Source: Planctomycetota bacterium (GTDB taxonomy: Bacteria; Planctomycetota; UBA1135; UBA2386). Taken from it: 12,286 nucleotides of DNA. The stretch spans positions 1 through 12,286 of the forward strand of contig JAEUHU010000310.1 in the NCBI GenBank assembly GCA_016793305.1, in the 5' to 3' direction. Below are positions 1 to 6,262 of this stretch, in pieces. The position numbers and the translations under genes were made by a program. The notes under the pieces were generated by a model. That model was not told the DNA's origin and did not search any database. It worked only from the letters and a program-made list of their open reading frames with translations. Within the stretch, counting starts at the first letter, position 1, and the number at the start of each line of letters is the position of its first letter.

Positions 1-500
1 TCGTCGGCGCCACGCTCGCCGGTGCCAGCGCCACGCCGCCGTCGTCGGACCTGACCACCGTGACCCCGTTCACGATGGGCACCGACATCGCGGCCCTGAC
101 GCTGTCGGCCGTCGGTGCGCCGATCAACAACGGCCCGGCCGTCAACTACACGATCAGCAACCTGCCCGAGACCTCCCCGGGCAGTGGCCTCTACAACCCG
201 CTGCTCGTGTTCAGCTTCACGGCCTCGATCCCGAGCGGCTACGACCTCGACACGTTCCCGTTCCAGTTCGGCATGCCGGGCTGCAACGGCTACCTCGGCA
301 GCTTCGACGCGTTCGTGAACTTCGGCGTCGTCGGCACGTCGTCGTTCTCGTTCCCGATCGCGTGGAGCATCCCGGGCACCCCGCTGCAGATCTCGATGCA
401 GGCGCTCGGCTCGTTCGCGCCGGGCTCGCTGGCCAACGGCCAGAACCCGGCCGGCTTCGTGGTCAGCAACGCGCTCGACCTCAACATCGAGCTGTTCTGA
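1..500 (+). CDS. Secreted protein, C-terminal part (5' end outside window)
   Basis: The reading frame is open from the first complete codon at position 3 to the TGA at 498-500, so the gene begins upstream of the window. About 165 residues are visible. The internal GTG at 60 is in frame but need not be the true start, because the upstream residues (GATLAGASATPPSSD) continue plausibly. The composition is that of an exported beta-rich protein: many Ser, Thr, Gly, Asn and aromatic residues, almost no Lys. The tail carries PGCN, then IPGTPLQISMQ, then a GQNPAGFVVSNAL ending, which resembles a C-terminal module I know from many planctomycete secreted proteins. That resemblance is from memory and not a search result. 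No catalytic motif is visible and no function can be assigned. The signal peptide, if any, lies outside the window. Confidence 0.75.
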   Translation, partial: VGATLAGASATPPSSDLTTVTPFTMGTDIAALTLSAVGAPINNGPAVNYTISNLPETSPGSGLYNPLLVFSFTASIPSGYDLDTFPFQFGMPGCNGYLGSFDAFVNFGVVGTSSFSFPIAWSIPGTPLQISMQALGSFAPGSLANGQNPAGFVVSNALDLNIELF

Positions 501-539
501 TCGCGACGGAGAAGCCCTTGGCGCCTGCCTAGGGCCTGC

Positions 540-575
540 CGGAGCCCGGTCCACCACGCGGTGGACCGGGCTCCG
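540..575 (+). terminator. Strong hairpin, probable transcription terminator
   Basis: A perfect 16-bp inverted repeat (arms 540-555 and 560-575, loop ACGC) begins 40 bases after the stop of the secreted protein gene and ends 65 bases before kdsA. The right arm is followed by CGCGTTTCC, so there is only a short T run. The stem is long and GC-rich enough to act as an intrinsic terminator. It separates two plus-strand genes, which fits that role. An operator or mRNA-stability role cannot be excluded. Confidence 0.65.
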
Positions 576-628
576 CGCGTTTCCGGGCGTCCATGCGGCG
601 CCCGTGCTGCGCCCGGACCCGCACCGAG

Positions 629-634
629 TAGCAT
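629..634 (+). promoter_or_regulatory. Candidate -10 element of the kdsA operon (leaderless geometry)
   Basis: TAGCAT fits TANNNT and lies exactly at -12 to -7 relative to the kdsA ATG at 641. Transcription 6-7 bases downstream would start on the ATG itself, giving a leaderless mRNA. No good -35 hexamer is visible at 16-18 bp, and there is no Shine-Dalgarno sequence before the ATG. Confidence 0.45.
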
Positions 635-640
635 CGCGGC

Positions 641-1480
641 ATGACCGCAACCGCGTCTCCACGCGAAGTCCGCATCGGCGCCGTCCCGTTCGGCGGCGGC
701 CGCCCGTTCGCCCTGATCGCCGGCCCGTGCGTGATCGAGAGCCGCGACCACTGCCTTCGCCACGCCGAAGCGCTGCAGAAGGCCTGTGTCGCCGCCAGGG
801 TGCCCCTGGTGTTCAAGTGCAGCTTCGACAAGGCCAATCGCACGTCGGGCGCCGCCTTTCGCGGCCCCGGCATCGACGGCGGCCTCGCAATCCTGGCCGA
901 AGTGAAGCGCGAACTCGGCCTGCCGGTGCTCACCGACGTTCACGCGCACGACCAGTGCGCCATGGTGGGCGAAGTGGTCGACTGCCTGCAGATCCCCGCG
1001 TTCCTGTGCCGACAGACCGACCTGCTGCTCGCGGCGGCGGCGACCGGTCGCACCGTCAACGTCAAGAAGGGCCAGTTCCTGGCCCCCGAGGACGTCGGCA
1101 ACGTGCTCGGCAAGATCGTGCAGAGCGGCAACCCGAACGTGCTGATCACCGAACGTGGCGTGACCTTCGGCTACCGCACGCTGGTGGTCGACTTCACCGG
1201 CTTCCCGACGATGCGTGGCTTCGGTCAGCCTCTGGTCTTCGACGCGACCCACTCGGTGCAACGCCCAGGCGGTGCAGGGTCCTCGACCGGTGGAGACCGC
1301 ACCAAGGTACCCTACCTCGCGCGCGCCGCGGTCGCGTGCGGCGTCGACGGCCTGTTCCTCGAGGTCCACGAGGATCCCGACCATGCGCCGAGCGACGGTC
1401 CGAACATGCTGCGCCTCGGCGATCTACCAGCACTGCTGCGCGACCTGACCCGCATCCAGGACGCCCTCCGATTCCCGTGA
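641..1480 (+). CDS. kdsA: 3-deoxy-8-phosphooctulonate synthase (Kdo-8-P synthase), metal-dependent class
   Basis: KdsA condenses phosphoenolpyruvate with arabinose-5-phosphate to make Kdo-8-phosphate, the precursor of the Kdo of lipopolysaccharide inner core. It is a cytoplasmic TIM barrel. The 279-residue length is normal for the family. Visible motifs are IAGPCVIES (26-34), [12 protein letters not shown] (58-69), [33 protein letters not shown] and DATHSVQ. Cys30, His204, Glu241 and Asp252 match the metal ligands Cys11, His185, Glu222 and Asp233 of the Aquifex enzyme, with identical spacing (174, 37, 11). This places it in the metal-dependent class rather than the E. coli class, which has Asn at the Cys position. 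The ATG at 641 leaves a normal N-terminus. The stop overlaps the GTG of the kinase by 4 bases, so this gene heads an operon. Annotation is secure. Confidence 0.96.
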   Translation: MTATASPREVRIGAVPFGGGRPFALIAGPCVIESRDHCLRHAEALQKACVAARVPLVFKCSFDKANRTSGAAFRGPGIDGGLAILAEVKRELGLPVLTDVHAHDQCAMVGEVVDCLQIPAFLCRQTDLLLAAAATGRTVNVKKGQFLAPEDVGNVLGKIVQSGNPNVLITERGVTFGYRTLVVDFTGFPTMRGFGQPLVFDATHSVQRPGGAGSSTGGDRTKVPYLARAAVACGVDGLFLEVHEDPDHAPSDGPNMLRLGDLPALLRDLTRIQDALRFP

Positions 1481-3411
1481 GCGAGGCGCCGGACTTCGGC
1501 CTGCACCGCGACTTCTACACGTTCGACCCGGAGTCGTTGGCCCAGCAGCTGCCCGCCTTCGCGATCGGACGCGAAGTCGGCAAGGGCTCGATGGGCGTCG
1601 TCTACGAGGCGATCGTGCGCAGCACCGGCCAGCGCGTGGCGCTGAAGATCCTGCCGCCGAGCCTGACGCTGACCGAGCACACGCTGGCGCGGTTCCTGCG
1701 CGAGGGGCGGATCATGGCGCGGGTCCGCCACCCCGACATCGTGGCCTTCGTCGACCAGGGTTCGACCGGGCGGCTGCACTGGTTCGCGATGGAGTTCGTC
1801 GACGGCGTCACGCTCGAAGAGCGGCTCCACATCGGCCCGCTGCCGGTGCGCAAGGCCTGCCGCATCGCCGCCACCGTGGCGCGCGCCCTGCAGTTCGCAC
1901 ACGAACACGGCGTCGTGCACCGCGACGTGAAGCCGGGCAACCTGATCCTGCGCGACGGCGAAGGCGGCCAGCCGCGCGACCCGGAGCACCCGCGTGTCGC
2001 CATCACCGACTTCGGCCTCGCGCGCGAGACCGGCACCGGCTCGATGACCGACAGCGGGGCGCTGGTCGGCACGCCGATGTACATGGCCCCCGAAGTGGTG
2101 CTCGGCGGCAGCCAGGTCGCCGGCACGCTCGCCGACGTCTACTCGCTCGGCGCCACGCTCTACACGCTGGTGACCGGTCGTCCCCCGTTCGACGGGCCGA
2201 CGGCGCAGAGCGTGCTGAAGGCCGTGCTCGAACGCGAGCCGACCTCGCCGCGTCGCCTTCGCCACGACCTGCCGGAGCCTGTGGAGGCGATCCTGGGCAA
2301 GGCGATGGCCAAGAAGCCAGCGCAGCGCTACGGCTCGGCCGAGGAGTTCGCCGCCGACCTCGAGCGGTTCCTGCGCGGCGAGCGAGTGCTCGCTCGCAGG
2401 CCTGGGTTCCTGCGCCGCGCCGGTCGCTGGTGCGCACACCGTCCGCTGGTCACCGGCCTGCTCGCGGCCGTGCTGTTGTCGAGCGGCAGCGCCGCACTGC
2501 TGTTGCTCCAGAGCCAGCGCAGCGCGGTCGAACGCGACCTCGCGGGCGCCGAACGGCATCTCGCCATCGCCGCGACCGAGCGGGACGAGTTCGATCGCCC
2601 ACGCACCGTCGACGAACGTCGCAACGAACTGCACCGAGCCATCGAGTTGCTCGACCGGTTGCTCGCCCGAGAACCTCGACACCCCGAAGCCCTGCTGGTC
2701 CGGGCCAAAGCCCTGCAGCGCCTGCACCGACCCGACGAAGCGCTCGCCGACCTCGACCGGGCCGAAGAACTCGCCAGCACACCGACGGTGGCGCTGCTGC
2801 AGCAGCGCATCGAGGTGCTCCGCACGCTCGGCGACGCCGGCGCCCAACGCCGGCTGCTGCAGGACCTGACCGCCCTGTTGCGCCTCGATCCTTCGCCACA
2901 CACCCGCGCGCTGATCGCCGAACAACTGCTCGACTACGCGGCCCAGGCCGATGGCGCCGAACGCCGCGCCGCCCTGGAACGTGCGGCCATAGTGCTCGGC
3001 GAGCCCGACGACGACGATGCCCGCACCGCCGTGGCCCACGCCCGACTGCTCGAGTTGCAGGGCCAGATCGACGCCGCGATCGCGGCGATGCGGGCGATCC
3101 GTGGACGGCACGAGGGCAACCTGTTCGTGCATCTGCAGGCCGCGGCGATGTTCGACCGGCACGACCTTGTCGACGAAGGCGCCCGCGAGCACGAGGAAGT
3201 GCTGCGGCTGCGTGGCCCCGGCTCGCCCCCAGCCCCCGGAGGAGCCCCGGTCGACGTCGGCGGCTTCGGCGCGTTCCTCGGCGACGTCGATCGTGTGCTG
3301 CGAGCCCTGGACGATCCTCCGACACCCGAAGCGACGCCATCCGGCCCACCGCCGCCGCCGCCGGCCGCGCCTCCGGACGAGCCTCCACCGGGTAGCCACG
3401 AACCCCGATGA
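1477..3411 (+). CDS. Transmembrane Hanks-type Ser/Thr protein kinase with TPR-like outer region
   Basis: A 644-residue kinase starts at the GTG at 1477, which overlaps the kdsA stop. The kinase domain covers about residues 28-305: glycine loop GKGSMGVV (35-42), ATP-binding Lys57 in VALK, catalytic loop HRDVKPGN (148-155) with Asp150, metal-binding DFG at 178-180, and GTPMYMAPE (198-206). All key residues are present, so it should be active. A basic juxtamembrane stretch ([11 protein letters not shown] ... RRAGRW) leads to one transmembrane helix at about 323-345. Beyond it lies a predicted extracytoplasmic region with at least one TPR-like repeat (about 380-432) and further helical repeats to about 580. 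It ends in a proline-rich tail (612-644). This architecture is common in Planctomycetota. Substrates are unknown; placement between kdsA and a gluconokinase suggests, without proving, a link to envelope or sugar metabolism. Confidence 0.93.
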   Translation: MSEAPDFGLHRDFYTFDPESLAQQLPAFAIGREVGKGSMGVVYEAIVRSTGQRVALKILPPSLTLTEHTLARFLREGRIMARVRHPDIVAFVDQGSTGRLHWFAMEFVDGVTLEERLHIGPLPVRKACRIAATVARALQFAHEHGVVHRDVKPGNLILRDGEGGQPRDPEHPRVAITDFGLARETGTGSMTDSGALVGTPMYMAPEVVLGGSQVAGTLADVYSLGATLYTLVTGRPPFDGPTAQSVLKAVLEREPTSPRRLRHDLPEPVEAILGKAMAKKPAQRYGSAEEFAADLERFLRGERVLARRPGFLRRAGRWCAHRPLVTGLLAAVLLSSGSAALLLLQSQRSAVERDLAGAERHLAIAATERDEFDRPRTVDERRNELHRAIELLDRLLAREPRHPEALLVRAKALQRLHRPDEALADLDRAEELASTPTVALLQQRIEVLRTLGDAGAQRRLLQDLTALLRLDPSPHTRALIAEQLLDYAAQADGAERRAALERAAIVLGEPDDDDARTAVAHARLLELQGQIDAAIAAMRAIRGRHEGNLFVHLQAAAMFDRHDLVDEGAREHEEVLRLRGPGSPPAPGGAPVDVGGFGAFLGDVDRVLRALDDPPTPEATPSGPPPPPPAAPPDEPPPGSHEPR

Positions 3412-3905
3412 ACCCACCGCTGCAGTTGGTGCTGGTCGGCGTCGCCGGCAGTGGCAAGACCTCGGTCGGCCGCCGACTCGCCGCCGACCTGGGGATCGGG
3501 TTCGTCGACGCCGACGACTTCCATCCGCCGGCCAACCGCGCCCGCATGGCCGCGGGCCTGCCACTCGACGACTCGATGCGCGCGCCGTGGCTCGCGGCGA
3601 TCCACGCGCACCTGCGGTCGCTCGCCTGCTCCGGCCGGGACTTCGTGCTGGCGTGCTCGGCACTGAAGCACCTTCACCGCGGCACCCTGGGCGACGGCCT
3701 GCCGGGATTGCAGTGGATCCACCTCGCCGTGCCCGAGCAGCGACTTCGCGAGCGTCTCGCCGCGCGGCAGGACCACTTCTTCCCCGCGGCGTTGTTGCCG
3801 AGCCAGCTGGCCGCGTTCGAGCCGCTCGAGCGCGGCCTGACGCTCGATGGCGATGCCCCGCTCGACGTCGTCGTGCAGCGGGTGCGCGCGGCCCTCGGCC
3901 GCTGA
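3408..3905 (+). CDS. gntK: Gluconokinase (GntK/IdnK family)
   Basis: This enzyme phosphorylates D-gluconate with ATP to 6-phosphogluconate, feeding the pentose phosphate or Entner-Doudoroff route in the cytoplasm. The 165-residue length is typical. Visible features are a P-loop GVAGSGKT (11-18, Lys17), DADDFHPPANRARMAAGLPLDD (from 34) matching the substrate-binding segment of the family, RAPWL (58-62), CSALK (83-87), and HFFPA (123-127) followed by LLPSQLAAFEPLE. The ATG at 3408 overlaps the kinase stop (ATGA), so the three genes kdsA, kinase and gntK form one translationally coupled unit. There is no Shine-Dalgarno before it. Other small P-loop sugar kinases such as shikimate kinase are excluded by the HP..N..KM/RM-type and HFF motifs. 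Confidence 0.93.
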   Translation: MNPPLQLVLVGVAGSGKTSVGRRLAADLGIGFVDADDFHPPANRARMAAGLPLDDSMRAPWLAAIHAHLRSLACSGRDFVLACSALKHLHRGTLGDGLPGLQWIHLAVPEQRLRERLAARQDHFFPAALLPSQLAAFEPLERGLTLDGDAPLDVVVQRVRAALGR

Positions 3906-3982
3906 CGAACGGCTCGCGCGCCGCCGCCGACTTTCGCTCCGGCTTGACGGTTCCTTGGCCGTCGATCGCCATCGTCCGCGCC

Positions 3983-4168
3983 ATGGCCTCGGCCCCCGAC
4001 CTCTGGACGATGCTCTGCACCGGCATGGCACTGCTCGGGGCGGCCCGCTGGCGGGCCCGATTCCTGACCGAGGCGAGCCCCGAAACCGCCGTGACCCGGT
4101 CGGCCGATGCCGAGCCGGCCCCCCCGCTCCGGGCCTCCGACGAGCCGGCGCCACGACGGTCCGCCTGA
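3983..4168 (+). CDS. Possible small membrane protein, 61 residues
   Basis: The interval between the gluconokinase stop and the next gene is 436 bases, and this is the only frame in it that reads like a protein. The ATG at 3983 gives an N-terminal hydrophobic stretch (LWTMLCTGMALLGAARWRAR, about residues 8-27) ending in basic residues. A hydrophilic Ala/Pro/Glu-rich tail follows. Nearly all codons end in G or C, as in its neighbours. The short helix followed by an Arg-rich end recalls PEP-CTERM-like sorting tails, but the PEP motif is absent and the position is N-terminal. There is no Shine-Dalgarno sequence. A TTGACG hexamer at 3944-3949 could be a -35 but no -10 follows it. I do not recognise a family, and the ORF may be chance. 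Confidence 0.33.
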   Translation: MASAPDLWTMLCTGMALLGAARWRARFLTEASPETAVTRSADAEPAPPLRASDEPAPRRSA

Positions 4169-4341
4169 CGATTTCCTGCGCGGGGGCAAGCGTGGGATCG
4201 GGTCGATGGCATCGGCGGGAGGCCGCCGCGACTGCGAGCCGGTCCCCCGAGCGAACGGGCTCCGACCGAGGAAGCCGCGTTGCGGTCGCCGCGTGGGTTA
4301 CTATTCGCTGCACAGCAGTCCCCTCCTGCGTGCTCCCCTGC
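4169..4341 (+). other. Noncoding spacer with weak promoter-like hexamer
   Basis: No convincing gene is seen here. The only AT-rich spot is TTACTAT near 4298-4304. TACTAT (4299-4304) matches TATAAT at 4 of 6 positions and could be a -10 for the gene starting at 4342, giving a leader of about 30 bases. No -35 is found at a suitable distance. The frame of the downstream gene is open across this stretch but translates to Arg/Ala/Gly-rich sequence without protein character, so the start was placed at 4342. Confidence 0.35.
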
Positions 4342-5484
4342 ATGCGACCCCGCGACCTGATCCTCCTCTGCAGCACCCTGGCGCTCGGTGCGCTGGCCGG
4401 CCTCGCCTTCCTGAGCCAGGAGACCCTCGCGACCGTCCGGCCGCCGAACGCGACGGGACCTGGATCGCTCGAACACGCCGCCGAGGCCGTCAGCCAGCCC
4501 CAACAGGCCTCGGTGGCCGAGGGAAGCGCCGTGCGCGACGGTTCTTCGCCTGCCCTGGCGGTCGAGGCGACGGTCGGCCGAGGCGACAAGCGCACCGACA
4601 CCGCCACCTGGACGAAGGGCGTGATCCGCGGCGACATCCAAGTGGCCGTTTCCGCCCTGGAGCACCTGAAGACCCTGACGATCCTGGTCGAGGAACAACG
4701 CAGTGCGATCGGCCCCAATGGCGAGGTGCAGCGACCCGTGCGCATCATGGTGCCCGCGAAGCAGGGCCTCGGCACCCCGACCTTCGAAGTGACCGACATT
4801 CCCTTCAGCGAGCATCCCTACGTGGTCTCGGTCTACGCCGAAGGCCTGAATGGTGGCCGCCGCACGGTGACGATCGACGAGGACCAGAAGCTGGTCGACG
4901 ACGTGGTGCTGACGGTCTCGCCCGGTTCCCCGCACACCGTGTTCGTGCGTGACCAGGACGGCAAGCCCTACCTGGACGTCGACGTGCGACTGCAACCGGT
5001 CGGCGAGCCGTTGGGCCGGCCACGCCAGGCCGGGAAGACCGACGGGTACGGCGCCGCAGTGTTCGGCAACGTGCTCGCCGGCGAGTACCAGTTGTTCATC
5101 AGCCACTCGGGCCAACTGCTGTGCGAGGTGCAGGCGATCCGCGTGCTGGACCTGATCTATCCGCAGCCCAGCACCCCGAAGGCCCAGAGCACGTCCGTCG
5201 TCGTGCCACGCGGCGTGCAGGTCGAACTGTCGGTCCACGACGCCGCCGGCTACGGCGTCGCCGAAGCGAGCGTGAAGGCGGTCGCGACCGATCGGGTGCG
5301 TCATACCGAGATCCCCGCCGCCACCGATCCGCAGGGGCGCCTCGTGTTCCCCCACCTGCAACCGGGCACCTGGCACGTGCAGGTCGAGAAGGAAGGCTTC
5401 CAGCGCGCCGACCTGCAGTTGAACCTGAGCGAAGGCCAGGAGCCGCAGTACCGCACGGTGCGGCTGGTGCGGCTGCGCGGCTGA
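4342..5484 (+). CDS. Membrane-anchored protein with carboxypeptidase-regulatory-like (beta-sandwich) domains
   Basis: The 380-residue protein starts at the ATG at 4342, which directly precedes a signal-anchor-like stretch (MRPRDLILLCSTLALGALAG, helix about 5-24). A low-complexity linker follows to about residue 90. The rest is predicted all-beta. A first region (about 92-195) precedes two repeats of the type seen in carboxypeptidase-regulatory-like domains. Repeat one starts near residue 200 with TVFVRDQDGKPYLDVDV and contains KTDGYGAAVFGNVLAGEYQL. Repeat two (about 290-375) has VHDAAGYGVAEASV, then TDPQGRLVFPHLQPGTWHV and KEGFQ. The G-x-P-V/L-x-x-A-V, TD..G...F..L..G.Y/W.. pattern is typical of the superfamily. 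No enzyme motif is present. A role in surface structure or protein binding is inferred from architecture only. Spacing from both neighbours suggests its own transcript. Confidence 0.75.
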   Translation: MRPRDLILLCSTLALGALAGLAFLSQETLATVRPPNATGPGSLEHAAEAVSQPQQASVAEGSAVRDGSSPALAVEATVGRGDKRTDTATWTKGVIRGDIQVAVSALEHLKTLTILVEEQRSAIGPNGEVQRPVRIMVPAKQGLGTPTFEVTDIPFSEHPYVVSVYAEGLNGGRRTVTIDEDQKLVDDVVLTVSPGSPHTVFVRDQDGKPYLDVDVRLQPVGEPLGRPRQAGKTDGYGAAVFGNVLAGEYQLFISHSGQLLCEVQAIRVLDLIYPQPSTPKAQSTSVVVPRGVQVELSVHDAAGYGVAEASVKAVATDRVRHTEIPAATDPQGRLVFPHLQPGTWHVQVEKEGFQRADLQLNLSEGQEPQYRTVRLVRLRG

Positions 5485-5488
5485 GCCA

Positions 5489-5515
5489 ACCGGGCCGCGG
5501 GTCATTCTGCCCGGT
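5489..5515 (+). terminator. Weak hairpin after the beta-sandwich protein gene
   Basis: ACCGGGC at 5489-5495 pairs with GCCCGGT at 5509-5515 around a 13-base loop, starting 4 bases after the stop codon. There is no T run. It could be a weak or factor-dependent terminator, or chance in GC-rich DNA. It lies just before the promoter-like sequence of the next gene. Confidence 0.3.
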
Positions 5516-5521
5516 GCGCGC

Positions 5522-5550
5522 TCGACTCCCGGCGGAACGCTGCCTAGAGT
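5522..5550 (+). promoter_or_regulatory. Promoter candidate for the FabZ-like gene
   Basis: TCGACT at 5522-5527 (4 of 6 to TTGACA) is followed after exactly 17 bp by TAGAGT at 5545-5550 (TANNNT). The ATG at 5561 is only 10 bases downstream of the -10. The predicted mRNA leader would be about 3-4 bases, so there is no room for a Shine-Dalgarno sequence. Confidence 0.5.
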
Positions 5551-5560
5551 CGTTCGCCCC

Positions 5561-6040
5561 ATGGGGCAACCGATCCTCGATCTACAGAGCGTCGATCTCG
5601 GCAAGGCAGTCGTAGACGACGCGGAACTGCGCGCCTGCCTGCCACACGCCGAGTACTTCCGCCTGCTCGACGGCGTCTGCCACTTCGATCGGGAACGTCA
5701 GATCGCGGTCGGCTGGAAGGACTGGGACAAGAACCCGTGGTGGGCCGGCGGCCACGTGCCGGGCCGCCCGCTGATGCCGGGTGTGTTGATGATCGAAGGT
5801 GCCGCGCAGATCGCCACCTTCCTGGTCAAGCAGGTCAGTGGCTGGGCGAAGGAGGCGATGATCGGCCTCGCCGGCCTCGACGAGGTGCGCATCCGCGGCA
5901 TGATCGTCCCGCCGGCTCGCGTCTACTTCGTCGCCGGCGGCCTGCAGGTGAGCGGTCGACGCCTCGCCAAGATCCAGACGCAGGTGTTCTGCAACGGCGC
6001 CATGACCCTCGAGACGACGGTCATGGGCATGATGCTCTGA
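5561..6040 (+). CDS. FabZ/FabA-type hotdog dehydratase family protein
   Basis: The protein is 159 residues, close to the usual FabZ length. The family dehydrates 3-hydroxyacyl-ACP in fatty acid synthesis. The signature GGHVPGRPLMPGVLMIEGAAQ region (63 onward) is clear, with the catalytic pair His65 and Glu79 spaced 14 residues apart as in FabZ. LPHAEYFRLLDGV (27-39) corresponds to the family's N-terminal LPHRYPFLLVDRV element. One oddity is the Trp-rich segment GWKDWDKNPWWAGG immediately before the catalytic His, where FabZ usually has NE.FF.GHFP. This may reflect a different acyl substrate. It is a lone gene here, not in a fab cluster, so it could act in fatty acid synthesis or on a specialised acyl chain. 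The family call is firm and the exact substrate is not. Confidence 0.85.
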   Translation: MGQPILDLQSVDLGKAVVDDAELRACLPHAEYFRLLDGVCHFDRERQIAVGWKDWDKNPWWAGGHVPGRPLMPGVLMIEGAAQIATFLVKQVSGWAKEAMIGLAGLDEVRIRGMIVPPARVYFVAGGLQVSGRRLAKIQTQVFCNGAMTLETTVMGMML

Positions 6041-6159
6041 CCGCCGTGGCACCCCGCCACCTTCGTGACGACGGGGCTCCGAGCCCTCGCAGGCCGGCAT
6101 TCCGGCCCGGGCCGTTCGTCTCGCCTTGCGACCATGCATCGGCGTCGCAGCACCGCTGC

Positions 6160-6179
6160 CATGGCCCGATCGGGCCATG
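6160..6179. repeat. Perfect 20-bp palindrome, possible operator
   Basis: The half-site CATGGCCCGA is followed directly by its reverse complement TCGGGCCATG with no spacer and no mismatch. It lies 59 bases upstream of a -10-like hexamer and 83 bases upstream of the glycosyltransferase start. An unspaced palindrome makes a poor RNA hairpin because it lacks a loop, so a binding site for a dimeric DNA-binding protein is more likely than a terminator. No regulator gene is nearby to assign. Confidence 0.5.
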
Positions 6180-6237
6180 CGCAGGACGCCCGCTGCCGCC
6201 GCACCGCACTCGCCCCGTCGAGCCGCGGGGCAACGGC

Positions 6238-6243
6238 TAGTCT
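6238..6243 (+). promoter_or_regulatory. Candidate -10 for the glycosyltransferase pair
   Basis: TAGTCT fits TANNNT and ends 19 bases before the ATG at 6263, giving a leader of roughly 12 bases. No convincing -35 hexamer is found at 17 bp. No Shine-Dalgarno sequence is seen in the leader. Confidence 0.35.
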
Positions 6244-6262
6244 TCGCCCCGGCCGTCCCTGC

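Larger units (their letters stand above)
6041..6262 (+). other. Intergenic regulatory-looking spacer before the glycosyltransferase pair
   Basis: This 222-base spacer has no convincing gene. It holds a small hairpin (GGCCGG at 6092-6097 with CCGGCC at 6102-6107, loop CATT) 51 bases after the FabZ-like stop, which may help end that transcript. It also holds a perfect 20-bp palindrome (6160-6179) and a -10-like TAGTCT (6238-6243). In-frame codons upstream of 6263 give Arg/Ser-rich sequence without protein character. Confidence 0.5.

Noticed and set aside
3347..3394. CCG-rich run resembling a microsatellite
   Set aside because: It encodes the proline-rich tail of the kinase in frame. The codon repetition explains it.
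1312..5604. A 1430-codon open frame on the minus strand
   Set aside because: It runs antisense to kdsA, the kinase, gluconokinase and the beta-sandwich protein, all of which have clear family motifs. Its translation is His/Arg/Gly-rich without domains. Long antisense frames are expected with strong G/C third-position bias.
6065..6262. In-frame N-terminal extension of the GT39-like protein from an ATG at 6065
   Set aside because: The extra residues are Arg/Ser/Ala-rich without a helix, and the stretch contains a palindrome and a -10-like site. The ATG at 6263 leaves the normal cytoplasmic start before helix 1.
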